In this document: positions 24,769 to 32,716 of the stretch, piece after piece
Layout of the letters: the number at the start of each line of letters is the position of its first letter
Numbering within the stretch: the stretch's first letter is position 1
Assembly: GCA_004558485.1 (NCBI GenBank)
Contig: SFCS01000004.1
Coordinates: 16,223 to 80,222 of the forward strand
Reading direction: 5' to 3'
DNA length: 64,000 nucleotides
Source of the DNA: Ruminococcus sp.
GTDB lineage: Bacteria; Bacillota; Clostridia; Oscillospirales; Acutalibacteraceae
Notes under the pieces: generated by a model
What the model was told of the DNA's origin: nothing
Seen by the model: the letters and a program-made list of their open reading frames with translations, nothing else
Database searches by the model: none
Program-made: the position numbers and the translations under genes

Positions 24769-25548
24769 TCATTTCCCGTCCTCCGACAGAAGCACCCGCA
24801 CGCCCCGTTCCTTCAGCTCCGCGATCGGATCGCGCGGGGCGCAGGCGTTGGTAACAAGATATTCCACGCGATCGATCGGCGCGATCGCACGCAATGCCAC
24901 GCGTCCGATCTTGGTGAAGTCCAACGCTGCGATGACGGTGCGCGCCTGTGTCAGCATCTGACTGCACAGCGGCGCCTCCTCGTCATAGTAGGTGGAAACG
25001 CCGTTTTCCGCATCGATGCCGTCTGCGGAAAGCACGAGATAGTCGGCATAGTATGCTGCCAGCTGCTGCGATGCAGCATCGCCGTAGACATACTGATATT
25101 CCGCGTTGACATTGCCGCCGAGCAGCACCACGCGCAGATTGGGGTGCTTTGCCGCCTCCAGCGCCAACACGATGGAATTGGTGATGATCGTCACACCTTT
25201 TTTGTCGGCTAGCTGCTCCATCACCGCCAGCGTCGTCGTTCCCGCGTTCATCATCACCGAGCAGTTGTCCCGGATCATGTCGGCAACGGTCGCGGCAATC
25301 TGCCGCTTTTCCTCACGATTGCTGCCAGAGCGCTGCGCAAGGCTCATATTGTAGTAGGAAGTGTAGGAGCTGACGGCGCCGCCGTGAACACGGGACAGTG
25401 CCCCCTGTTCCTCCAATTCGGCGAGATCGGAGCGAATGCTCACCTCCGATACGCCGAAGCGCGCGGCAAGCTCTGCCACGCGCACTCTGCCGCTATGATG
25501 CAACAGCTCTAAAATGGCGCTGCGCCGCTCACGCAGAGTCAGTTCCAT
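24769..25548 (-). CDS. DeoR family transcriptional regulator
   Basis: A 259-residue sugar-operon regulator. The N-terminal DeoR helix-turn-helix (about 3-58, ERRSAILELLHHSGRVRVAEL and SIRSDLAELEEQGALSRVHGGA) is followed by the phosphosugar-sensing domain (NAGTTTLAVMEQL, ITNSIVLALEA, LGGNVN, LSADGID). DeoR proteins usually repress until bound by a phosphorylated intermediate. Being second in the operon, it probably controls its own transcript from the 26.2-kb promoter. ATG 25548 was chosen for the conserved N-terminus; a GTG at 25557 is possible. Confidence 0.92.
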   Translation of the reverse strand: MELTLRERRSAILELLHHSGRVRVAELAARFGVSEVSIRSDLAELEEQGALSRVHGGAVSSYTSYYNMSLAQRSGSNREEKRQIAATVADMIRDNCSVMMNAGTTTLAVMEQLADKKGVTIITNSIVLALEAAKHPNLRVVLLGGNVNAEYQYVYGDAASQQLAAYYADYLVLSADGIDAENGVSTYYDEEAPLCSQMLTQARTVIAALDFTKIGRVALRAIAPIDRVEYLVTNACAPRDPIAELKERGVRVLLSEDGK

Positions 25549-25553
25549 ACCGC

Positions 25554-26174
25554 TCACCGCTGCTGCTGCAAGGTGTAATGGACATCGTCCGCTTTCTCTT
25601 CGTCGGTAAACTTATGCAGCGTGTTGATGACCTCGCCGCCGTTCCACTTTCTGTCGCCGACATCCTCCGTCGTGCCCATGACGGTCACATTGAGCTGTCT
25701 GTGGCGCGCACGGACATGATCCCAGTCCACAAAGTAGATGTGGGCAAATTCACCGCCGTCCAAAACACCGTCCTTGATGGTCATGGACTCGCTTCTGCCG
25801 AAGAACACGGAGCGCAGATGACCGTCGGTGTTCATGCTGGTGTAGTCGCCCGGCTCGTTGACATATCTGCCGAACTTGGCATGAATCGGGCCGGGATGGC
25901 GATACTGATGCTCCTCCGCAAAGTCGGGGATCATCTTGCGCATGATGTCGAGCAGATCATGCTGCAGATATTCGAGGTCGAAAGAGTCGATGTCGTGCGA
26001 GCACTCCTGAATCATCACACTGCAGGTCGTGTGGTGCGAGGCGATGGTGCAGGTGCCGTTTTTGATACCGGACGCCGCCACGATCTCCAGAATTTCCTTC
26101 GACACATCGTGGAAGGTCGGGATCCATCCGCGGGACTGCAGTTCGAGTTCCTTTTGATACACTTTGAATTCCAT
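25554..26174 (-). CDS. YjbQ family protein (UPF0047), extended
   Basis: A 206-residue member of the YjbQ/UPF0047 family. Visible motifs are ASHHTTCSVMIQEC near residue 48, TDGHLRSVFFGRSE near 127-140, and VRARHRQLNVTVMG towards the end. The usual members have about 130-140 residues; this one is longer, with insertions around HQYRHPGPIHAKF. Some members give weak thiamine-phosphate synthase activity but the true role is unknown. The longer frame upstream runs through the promoter, so ATG 26174 (after AAGAGGGG) is used. It is the first gene of the ten-gene operon. Confidence 0.82.
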   Translation of the reverse strand: MEFKVYQKELELQSRGWIPTFHDVSKEILEIVAASGIKNGTCTIASHHTTCSVMIQECSHDIDSFDLEYLQHDLLDIMRKMIPDFAEEHQYRHPGPIHAKFGRYVNEPGDYTSMNTDGHLRSVFFGRSESMTIKDGVLDGGEFAHIYFVDWDHVRARHRQLNVTVMGTTEDVGDRKWNGGEVINTLHKFTDEEKADDVHYTLQQQR

Positions 26175-26225
26175 TTGACATACCCCTCTTTTGTTTTGTT
26201 TCGTTTTACCTTTCGGTTTGCTTTC

Positions 26226-26254
26226 ATTATAAGAGTGTGTCCCCCGGATGTCAA
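26226..26254 (-). promoter_or_regulatory. Consensus sigma-A promoter of the ten-gene sugar operon
   Basis: On the minus strand TTGACA (26249-26254), 17 bases, TATAAT (26226-26231): both hexamers are exact consensus. It lies 52 bases before the YjbQ ATG. Such a strong promoter normally needs a repressor, most likely the DeoR protein encoded second. Confidence 0.92.
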
Positions 26255-26256
26255 CA

Positions 26257-26292
26257 AAAAAATGCTCTTTTCCGGTCGGAAAAGGGCATTTC
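26257..26292 (-). terminator. Terminator after the spoIVFB-like gene
   Basis: On the minus strand AATGCCCTTTTCC-GACC-GGAAAAGAGCATT with one mismatch, followed by seven T running into the -35 of the next promoter. Confidence 0.8.
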
Positions 26293-26308
26293 GAAAATAT
26301 TTCGATAA

Positions 26309-26881
26309 TCAGCATTTTTTGAGGAACAACAATAGCAGCAAATAGACATCCACCGCCAGCAACGACACATTGCAGCCGCTGCGCAACAGCACGAAAAAGC
26401 CGAGAACGCCGAGCGGAAAAACCGTCAAAAGAGAGCAGATGTGCACGATGTGCTGCGCCGCCTCGCGGCTTTTACGGCGATAGAGCCAAAAAAGCAGCAT
26501 CTGTCCCCCGTCCAGTGCGGCGACGGGCAGCAGATTGAGCGCCGCCGTGACAAGGTGCAGCGCCGCTGTGAGCCGTGCGCCGAGAAGAAAAAACACCGCC
26601 GCGCACAAGAGGTTTATGAGCGGTCCGCCCGCCGCAATGCACAGATCCTGCAGGAAGGTGCAGTGCGTATCCTCACGCCTTGTGATGCGCATGCCGAAGG
26701 CGCCGACCGTCAGCTCCTCGGGGTAAGCGCCGAGTGCCAGCATCACCGAAAGGTGTCCGCACTCATGAATGAGAGATGCCGCCAGACATCCGGCGGCAAG
26801 AGTCTCCCGTTCATACAAAAGCAGCCATGCGAGCAGTGCGAAAAACAGCGGACTGACCCGCACGGCGATGCGCTTATCCAT
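26309..26881 (-). CDS. Site-2 metalloprotease, SpoIVFB-like (M50)
   Basis: A 190-residue multi-pass membrane zinc protease. The active site HECGH (His39, Glu40, His43) lies in one membrane helix, and NLLPVAALDGGQ (Asn116, Pro119, Asp124) in another, the defining pair of the M50 family. In sporulating bacteria SpoIVFB processes pro-sigma-K in the outer forespore membrane. This protein is shorter than the Bacillus one and lacks the C-terminal CBS domain. Placement beside spoIVA supports a sporulation role. It overlaps the upstream gene by 8 bases. Confidence 0.83.
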   Translation of the reverse strand: MDKRIAVRVSPLFFALLAWLLLYERETLAAGCLAASLIHECGHLSVMLALGAYPEELTVGAFGMRITRREDTHCTFLQDLCIAAGGPLINLLCAAVFFLLGARLTAALHLVTAALNLLPVAALDGGQMLLFWLYRRKSREAAQHIVHICSLLTVFPLGVLGFFVLLRSGCNVSLLAVDVYLLLLLFLKKC

Positions 26882-27269
26882 CCGTCACAGCGGTGGTCGG
26901 CTGCGTTTCGGCGGCTGTCGGCGCAGCCGCCTCGGTTGTATCGGTCGCGACAGCGGTCGTCCCCGCCGTGTCGGGCGCCGTCGTCACCACCGTGCCGTTC
27001 TCCACGGTATACTCCGCATCCGGCGCGCGTTCACGGAACACGCCCGCCGCCGTTTCGAGCAGCGTGTTGTCCTGCAGCGCTTTTTGCAGTGCCGCGCGCA
27101 GCCCGTCATAGGCACTGCCGCCGCACACCTTGAACAGCCAGAAAAGCAGGACGAGCACCGCACAGCAGATGCCCTGTATCAGGAGCACCTGCGCGCCGCC
27201 CGCCCGTTTTTTCGGCGGCGTTTCCGCAAGGGGTGCCTCATCGAACAGCGGGCGTACCTCGTCCTCCAT
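26874..27269 (-). CDS. Short single-pass membrane protein, possible SpoIVFA counterpart
   Basis: A 131-residue protein with a charged N-terminus (about 1-24), one membrane helix (about 27-47, VLLIQGICCAVLVLLFWLF), an outside segment and a Thr/Ala-rich tail (about 95-131). No family is recognised. SpoIVFA, the regulator of SpoIVFB, normally lies in this position and crosses the membrane once, but it carries an M23 peptidase-like domain that is absent here. The overlap with the protease gene implies coupled translation. Function as a reduced SpoIVFA is inference only. Confidence 0.6.
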   Translation of the reverse strand: MEDEVRPLFDEAPLAETPPKKRAGGAQVLLIQGICCAVLVLLFWLFKVCGGSAYDGLRAALQKALQDNTLLETAAGVFRERAPDAEYTVENGTVVTTAPDTAGTTAVATDTTEAAAPTAAETQPTTAVTDG

Positions 27270-27283
27270 AGCCGTCCCTCCCC

Positions 27284-28765
27284 TTACACGATAATGCAGA
27301 TAAGACCGTTACAGCCCTCGTTGATGACGCGCTCGACCGTTTCTTTGAGCTTCATGCGCGCCTCGGCGGGCATGTGATAGAGCTTATTGTGCAACCCCTC
27401 ATTCACCAGTCCGTACAGCGAAGTGCCGAAAATGTTGGACTCCCAGATTTTGTCCGGCTGTTCCTCAAACTCCTTTAGCAGATATGCCACCAATTCCTCC
27501 GACTGTTTCTCCGAGCCGACGATGGGCGACACCTCAGTGTGAATGTCCGCGCGCAGAATGTGCAGCGACGGGGCGGCGGCGGAAAGACGCACGCCGTATC
27601 TGCCGCTTTGCCTGATGATCTCCGGCTCTTTGAGCGACATTTCCGACACATCCGGCATCACGATGCCGTAGCCGGTCGCCTCCGCCTCCTCCAAAGCACT
27701 CTTTATGCGTTCATATTTGCGGCAGGTCTCCGCCATGTGCAGCATTGCCGCCATCAGCTCGCCCTCGTCATGCAGCTCTATGCCGGTGTTCTCGCCGAGG
27801 ATCTGATAGAAAAGCGTCGGCAAGACCGTCACGGTCAGCGTGGCGCTGCCGCTGCCGAGCGCCACCTCGCCAAGCTGTGCCGTTTCCACATAGGCGCAGT
27901 CCCGCATGGCGTCCGCGAGCGTTTTCACCTCGCTGATCTTCTCGACCGGCACAGCAGCAGCGCGCATCCCGTCGAAAATGGCGCGGCGGATGGGATGGTC
28001 GTGAGAGAGCGCCACAAGCCACTTCGGCAGCACGACGCTGATCTCCTGCACGGGAAATTCATACAGAATCTCTCCGAGCACCTCGCGGATCTCCGGCTCG
28101 GTGATCTCCTGACAGTTGACCGGTATGACCGGTGCGCCGTATGCCTCTCGCAGCTCATTTGCCAGTGCCGTCGTCTCTGTTGCCTGCGGATGTGTGGAAT
28201 TAAGCAGCACGACAAACGGCTTATGGATCGCCTGCAGCTCCCCGATCACGCGCTGCTCCGCCTCGGCATATTCCGCACGCGGAATGTCGGTGATGGTGCC
28301 GTCGGTCGTCACCACAAGGCCGATGGTCGAATGCTCCGTGATGACCTTTTGTGTGCCGATCTCCGCCGCCATGTTGAACGGCACCTCCTCGTCGAACCAC
28401 GGTGTTTTCACCATGCGCGGCTGTTCGTTTTCGATATACCCCAGCGCCGACGGCACAATGTAGCCGACACAATCGATGAGGCGCACATTCATGCCGACGC
28501 CGTCCTCCAGCTGTATATGCGTCCCCTGTTCGGGGATGAACTTCGGCTCGGTGGTCATGATGGTGCGCCCGCCCGCCGACTGCGGCAGCTCGTCATTTGC
28601 GCGATTGCGTTGATACTCGTTATCCATGTGCGGCAGCACCAAGGTATCCATAAACCGTTTGATAAAGGTGGACTTGCCCGTGCGCACAGGACCGACGACA
28701 CCGATATAAATATCCCCGCCCGTGCGTGTGGCAATGTCTCTGTAGATCTCTGTTCCAGCAGCCAT
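27284..28765 (-). CDS. spoIVA: Stage IV sporulation protein A (spore coat ATPase)
   Basis: A 493-residue ATPase that polymerises on the forespore surface and forms the base layer of the spore coat. The N-terminal phosphate loop GPVRTGKSTF (24-33), the AGGRTIMTTEPKFIPE segment, the LIDCVGY Walker B region and the EHSTIGLVVTTDGTI segment are characteristic. The C-terminal GCNGLICIIV end matches the family. It anchors through SpoVM, and a spoVM-like gene lies near 33.8 kb. GGGAGG precedes the ATG, and a sigma-E-type promoter lies just upstream. Confidence 0.97.
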   Translation of the reverse strand: MAAGTEIYRDIATRTGGDIYIGVVGPVRTGKSTFIKRFMDTLVLPHMDNEYQRNRANDELPQSAGGRTIMTTEPKFIPEQGTHIQLEDGVGMNVRLIDCVGYIVPSALGYIENEQPRMVKTPWFDEEVPFNMAAEIGTQKVITEHSTIGLVVTTDGTITDIPRAEYAEAEQRVIGELQAIHKPFVVLLNSTHPQATETTALANELREAYGAPVIPVNCQEITEPEIREVLGEILYEFPVQEISVVLPKWLVALSHDHPIRRAIFDGMRAAAVPVEKISEVKTLADAMRDCAYVETAQLGEVALGSGSATLTVTVLPTLFYQILGENTGIELHDEGELMAAMLHMAETCRKYERIKSALEEAEATGYGIVMPDVSEMSLKEPEIIRQSGRYGVRLSAAAPSLHILRADIHTEVSPIVGSEKQSEELVAYLLKEFEEQPDKIWESNIFGTSLYGLVNEGLHNKLYHMPAEARMKLKETVERVINEGCNGLICIIV

Positions 28766-28803
28766 ACCGTTTTTCCTCCCATGCTCACACTTTGTGTTAC
28801 TTC

Positions 28804-28833
28804 ACTGTATGCAGGGAGCAAAAAAAATATGCC
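28804..28833 (-). promoter_or_regulatory. Sigma-E-type promoter of spoIVA
   Basis: On the minus strand GGCATATT (28826-28833) and CATACAGT (28804-28811) are exactly 14 bases apart, matching the Bacillus sigma-E consensus (GKMATATT, 14 bases, CATACAnT). It lies about 38 bases before the spoIVA ATG. The -35 overlaps the preceding terminator. Confidence 0.8.
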
Positions 28834-28846
28834 GTGATGACACGGC
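28819..28846 (-). terminator. Terminator after rlmH
   Basis: On the minus strand GCCGTG-TCAT-CACGGC followed by ATATTTTTTTT. It starts 9 bases past the rlmH stop and its T-tract region shares bases with the spoIVA -35 element. Confidence 0.75.
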
Positions 28847-28854
28847 ATTGGCAA

Positions 28855-29337
28855 TTATTTGTGATATTTCCCGCCGCCCGCGATCTGAAACGCGCGGTAG
28901 ATCTGTTCCAGAAGCATCACGCGCGCCAACTGGTGCGGAAAGGTCATCGGCGACATGGAGAGGCGCAGTGCCGCAGCATTTTTCACCGCATCGGACAGCC
29001 CGAACGAGCCGCCGATCACGAATAGGATATGGCTTTTTCCCTCCAGCGCCCAGGACGACAGGCATGAGGACAGTACTTCGGAGGAAACGGTCTTTCCTTC
29101 GATGCATAGTGCGACCGTCAGCGCATCACGCGGAATGTGGGAAAGCAGGCGCTTGCCCTCCTCCGTCAGCGTGCGCTCGATCTGTGCGGGTCCCGGCGCA
29201 TCCGACAGGCGTTCCTCATCCACCTCGACAACCGCAAAACGGCAAAAGGCGGAAAGCCGTTTCGCGTATTCCGCGACGGCATCCCGCCAATAAGCCTCCT
29301 TCAATTTTCCGACGCACAAGACCGTTACATGCAGCAC
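28855..29337 (-). CDS. rlmH: 23S rRNA (pseudouridine1915-N3)-methyltransferase
   Basis: A 160-residue SPOUT methyltransferase that modifies helix 69 of 23S rRNA. The SAM-knot signature IGGSFGLSD and the C-terminal HQLARVMLLEQIYRAFQI...KYHK are diagnostic. A GTG start at 29337 gives the standard length (159-160) and lies 8 bases after AAGGAG; the longer frame only overlaps yycJ. The start lies within the yycJ coding end, so both genes are translationally coupled. The yycJ-rlmH pairing is common in Firmicutes. Confidence 0.94.
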   Translation of the reverse strand: MLHVTVLCVGKLKEAYWRDAVAEYAKRLSAFCRFAVVEVDEERLSDAPGPAQIERTLTEEGKRLLSHIPRDALTVALCIEGKTVSSEVLSSCLSSWALEGKSHILFVIGGSFGLSDAVKNAAALRLSMSPMTFPHQLARVMLLEQIYRAFQIAGGGKYHK

Positions 29338-29350
29338 ACTGTCCGCTCCT

Positions 29351-30142
29351 TCACAGAATGGTGACCGGCGACGCCGACACGGGCGGCGCGACCGCGAGAC
29401 GATAGTCCCTGTCCGCCGCAAAGCCGGCAGCGGTGAGTGCGGCGGTCGCCGTTTTCCTTGCCAGCGTCGGCGTGTTGTTCTGTTCGCTCAGGTGCGCCAG
29501 CGTGAACCGCGTCACACCCGCAGCCGCCAAGCGCGGCAGCGCGGCAGCGCACACCGCGTTGGACAAATGCCCGTGATCGGACAAAATGCGCTGTTGCAAA
29601 ACATACGGGTACGGCCCGTTTTGCAGCATGCCGACATCGTGATTGGACTCGATATGTACCAGATCGCAGGACGAGAGCAGAGCCTCCGCCTGCGGCAGCA
29701 GGCACCCCATGTCGGTGGCGACGGCGATGCGCCGCTCGTCCGGCATCTCGAAACAATACCCCATGCTCTCGCGCGCGTCGTGCGGCGTATGAAACGGCTG
29801 CACCTGTATGTCGCCGACCGTCACCGCCGCATCGGACAGGGCGACAGCATCGGCATCCGCAGGGAGCGCGCCGCTCTCACTGAGTGCCGCAAGCGTTCCG
29901 GCGGAGGCATACACCCGCCAATGAAACCGTTTGAGCAGAACGCGCAGGCCCGCAATGTGGTCGCTGTGCTCATGGGTGATGAACACGCCGCCGACCGTTT
30001 CGGGGGCAATATCGCGTTCACAAAGCGCCGTGCACAGCCGTTTTGCGGAAACACCGACATCCACAAGGACACCGAAAGCAGGCGTCCCCACATAGGTTGC
30101 GTTTCCCTTGCTGCCGGAAAACAGCGCACAATATCTCGCCAT
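29351..30142 (-). CDS. MBL-fold metallohydrolase YycJ/WalJ
   Basis: A 263-residue metallo-beta-lactamase-fold protein. Metal ligands are THEHSDHIAG (near 57-66), the His in FHTPHDA, the Asp in VATDMG and the His in LAHLSEQN. FSGSKGNATYV at the N-terminus is a YycJ signature. YycJ is linked to the WalRK cell-wall regulon and has reported nuclease activity; no walRK genes are in this window. It follows murA by 18 bases and precedes rlmH. Confidence 0.87.
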   Translation of the reverse strand: MARYCALFSGSKGNATYVGTPAFGVLVDVGVSAKRLCTALCERDIAPETVGGVFITHEHSDHIAGLRVLLKRFHWRVYASAGTLAALSESGALPADADAVALSDAAVTVGDIQVQPFHTPHDARESMGYCFEMPDERRIAVATDMGCLLPQAEALLSSCDLVHIESNHDVGMLQNGPYPYVLQQRILSDHGHLSNAVCAAALPRLAAAGVTRFTLAHLSEQNNTPTLARKTATAALTAAGFAADRDYRLAVAPPVSASPVTIL

Positions 30143-30159
30143 TTTTCGCTCCTAAACCG

Positions 30160-31446
30160 TTACATGACCTTTTTGAGCGGCACATCCGGCGTGTCGATCT
30201 CGCAGATGTCCGCACCGAGCGCCGTCAGCTTCTCGATGAGATTTTCATAGCCGCGCTGGATATACTGGATATTTTCGACCTCGGTCACGCCCTCTGCGGC
30301 AAGACCGGCGATCACCATCGCCGCGCCCGCGCGCAGATCCAGCGCCTTCACCGTCGCGGCAGTCAGCTTGTCCACGCCCTGGAAAACGGCGATCTTGCCG
30401 TCCACCTGCACCTGTGCGCCCATGCGGCGCAGCTCCTCACAGTACCAAAAACGGTTTTCCCAAACACCCTCGTTGATGATGCTTGTCCCGTCCGCCAACG
30501 ACAGCAGCACGCCGAACTGCGGCTGCATATCCGTCGGGAAACCGGGGTGCGGCATGGTGGAAACATTGCAGTGATGAATACGACCCTGCGCCGCAACATA
30601 CACCGCGTCATCATATTCCTCCACCGTCGCGCCCATTTCCTCCAGCTTCGCCGTGATGGATTCCAGGTGCTTCGGGGTGACATTCTTCACGAGCACATCG
30701 CCGCCGGTCGCCAGCGCCGCCGCCATATAGGTGCCCGCCTCGATCTGATCGGGGATGATGCCGTAGGTCGTGCCGTAGAGATGCTCGACGCCGCGGATCT
30801 TGATGACATCCGTGCCCGCGCCGCGAATATCCGCGCCGAGGGAGTTTAAGAAGTTGGCAAGATCCACGATGTGCGGCTCTTTGGCAGCATTTTCAATGAC
30901 AGTCGTGCCGCGCGCCTTCACGGCGGCAAGCAAAATGTTCATAGTCGCGCCGACAGAAACCTTATCAAGATAGATCGAATTGCCCAAAAGACGGTCGGCG
31001 GAAACCTCGATAACCGCCTGCTCCTTCTGTGCCACCTGCGCGCCGAGCGCAGAAAAGCCCTTGAGATGCAGGTCGATGGGGCGCACGCCGAAATTACAGC
31101 CGCCCGGCATCGGCACACGGGAGATGCCGAACCTGCCGAGGAGCGATCCGATAAAATAATAAGAAGCGCGCATATGCCGCGCGAGTTCTGTCGGTACGAT
31201 ATGAGAAGAAATGGTGCGCGGGTCGATCTCCACCGTCGAACGGTTGATACGGCGAACGCCGGCACCCAGGGCTTCCAGAATTTCCAAGGACATGGCGACA
31301 TCACTGATGTTTGGGAGATTTTCGATGCGACAAATGCCTTCCGCCAAAACGACGGCGGGCAAAATCGCTACCGCAGCATTTTTCGCGCCGCTGATCTCCA
31401 CTTCACCGTGCAAACGGTGACCGCCGACGATCCGAAATTTTTCCAA
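30160..31446 (-). CDS. murA: UDP-N-acetylglucosamine 1-carboxyvinyltransferase
   Basis: A 428-residue enzyme that transfers enolpyruvate from PEP to UDP-GlcNAc, the first committed step of peptidoglycan synthesis. Conserved residues Lys22 (SGAKNAA) and the fosfomycin-target Cys117 (MPGGCNFGVRP) are present. The start is TTG at 31446, 9 bases after AAGGAGGGAA; no ATG or GTG nearby gives the conserved EKFRIVGG N-terminus. It has its own promoter and leads murA-yycJ-rlmH. Confidence 0.95.
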   Translation of the reverse strand: MEKFRIVGGHRLHGEVEISGAKNAAVAILPAVVLAEGICRIENLPNISDVAMSLEILEALGAGVRRINRSTVEIDPRTISSHIVPTELARHMRASYYFIGSLLGRFGISRVPMPGGCNFGVRPIDLHLKGFSALGAQVAQKEQAVIEVSADRLLGNSIYLDKVSVGATMNILLAAVKARGTTVIENAAKEPHIVDLANFLNSLGADIRGAGTDVIKIRGVEHLYGTTYGIIPDQIEAGTYMAAALATGGDVLVKNVTPKHLESITAKLEEMGATVEEYDDAVYVAAQGRIHHCNVSTMPHPGFPTDMQPQFGVLLSLADGTSIINEGVWENRFWYCEELRRMGAQVQVDGKIAVFQGVDKLTAATVKALDLRAGAAMVIAGLAAEGVTEVENIQYIQRGYENLIEKLTALGADICEIDTPDVPLKKVM

Positions 31447-31486
31447 CCCTGCTTCCCTCCTTTTCCTTATAATCACAAACAGTAGT

Positions 31487-31515
31487 AGTATAACATAATA
31501 ATACGAAAAAGGCAA
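31487..31515 (-). promoter_or_regulatory. Sigma-A promoter of murA
   Basis: On the minus strand TTGCCT (31510-31515), 17 bases, TATACT (31487-31492), about 40 bases before the TTG start. Confidence 0.78.
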
Positions 31516-31540
31516 ATGGAATTTTTCACGGAAAAAAGTT

Positions 31541-32716
31541 TTACTGTTCCGACAGTGCCCGCACCGGCGGCAGCGCCGCCGCCATGCGCGCAGGGTAGAC
31601 GCCGAACAGCGCGCCGAGCAGCACGGCAAAGCCCATCACACCGAAAACCGTCCAAAAGGACAGCGTCACGGTCACGCCGAACAGCGCACCGCCGGCAAGA
31701 CAAAACGCGAGCGCGACCGCCGCGCCCACGGCGCTGCCGATGAGCGCCAGCGTCACCGACTCTGTCAAAAACTCGGTCATGATGCGCTGCGGCGTTGCGC
31801 CGATGGCTTTTTTGATGCCGATCTCCACCGTCCGCTCCTTCACCGACGCCAGCATGATGGTCATGATGCTGATTCCCGCCACCAGTAAGGATATGGCACT
31901 GATAACCTGCAGCACCAGGCGTATAATATCCATAAGACCGGAGAGCTTGTCCCTCTGTGCCGCAAGATCCTGCACCGTGTAGGCGGCGCCGACGCGATCC
32001 TGGCGTTTGAGTGCGGCGGTAATCTTGGCTTTTGTGTCGTCAAGCGTTTCCGTGTCCTTTGCGCGCACGGCGATCTGATCGAACGCCGTAATGCCCGTGA
32101 GATCGCGCAGCGTTGTGTAGGGAAAATATACCATCGACGGCATATAGCCCGTGATATTTTGCAGCACGCTGCTCCCCGCCTTGGACACGCCGACGATCTC
32201 AAACGCGGTTTCGCCGCTCTCGGTGCGCAGATACAGCGTTTTGCCGACGGCGTTGTCCCGCCCGTATGCCGCCTCTGCCAGTGACTCATCGATCACACAC
32301 ACCCGCCGCACGCCTGCGACATCCCCGCGCGACAACAGTCTGCCGTATCGCTCGGTCAGCGAGATCACCTGATCGGCGCCCGCGTCGATGCCGCACGCCA
32401 TGATGTCCCCGTCAAATGTGCCGACATTCGCCGCCGAAAACTGCACGGTGAGCGGCATCGCCGCTGCGACCGTGCCGAGTGATCGGATGGCTTTGAGCGT
32501 TTCCTCGTCGAGCGCGTTGTCCGTGGCGGAGGAGACGGAGATGCCGTCGAGCCCCATGCTTTTCAGCTCCGCGCCGAAGATAGCTTTCCCGGTGTCGCCG
32601 AGACAGGAAACGACGGTGATGAGCACCGTGCCGACCGCAATGCCCGCCACCGTGAGCAGGGTGCGCAGCCTTCTGCGCCGCAGATTTTGCAGCGTCATGG
32701 AAAAAAGATCAAGCAT
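31541..32716 (-). CDS. ABC transporter permease, MacB/FtsX type
   Basis: A 391-residue permease: N-terminal helix (about 18-38), a long extracytoplasmic MacB-type domain (about 45-255) and three C-terminal helices (about 265-385), with the coupling motif ERTVEIGIKKAIGATPQRIM that contacts the ATPase. It is of the MacB/YknZ group, which moves substrates with an adaptor and an ATPase. The adaptor is encoded just upstream, but no ATPase gene follows: murA comes next. AAAGGACAC precedes ATG 32716. Confidence 0.9.
   Translation of the reverse strand: MLDLFSMTLQNLRRRRLRTLLTVAGIAVGTVLITVVSCLGDTGKAIFGAELKSMGLDGISVSSATDNALDEETLKAIRSLGTVAAAMPLTVQFSAANVGTFDGDIMACGIDAGADQVISLTERYGRLLSRGDVAGVRRVCVIDESLAEAAYGRDNAVGKTLYLRTESGETAFEIVGVSKAGSSVLQNITGYMPSMVYFPYTTLRDLTGITAFDQIAVRAKDTETLDDTKAKITAALKRQDRVGAAYTVQDLAAQRDKLSGLMDIIRLVLQVISAISLLVAGISIMTIMLASVKERTVEIGIKKAIGATPQRIMTEFLTESVTLALIGSAVGAAVALAFCLAGGALFGVTVTLSFWTVFGVMGFAVLLGALFGVYPARMAAALPPVRALSEQ

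Noticed and set aside
16025..26174. Reading the operon as a known sulfoquinovose transaldolase pathway
   Set aside because: A transaldolase-like and isomerase-like gene fit, but the FGGY kinase and TPI-like gene do not, and no sulfo-sugar glycosidase or sulfolactaldehyde dehydrogenase is linked.
26175..26315. N-terminal extension of the YjbQ frame
   Set aside because: It would run through the exact TTGACA/TATAAT promoter and a terminator, so it cannot be translated from that transcript.
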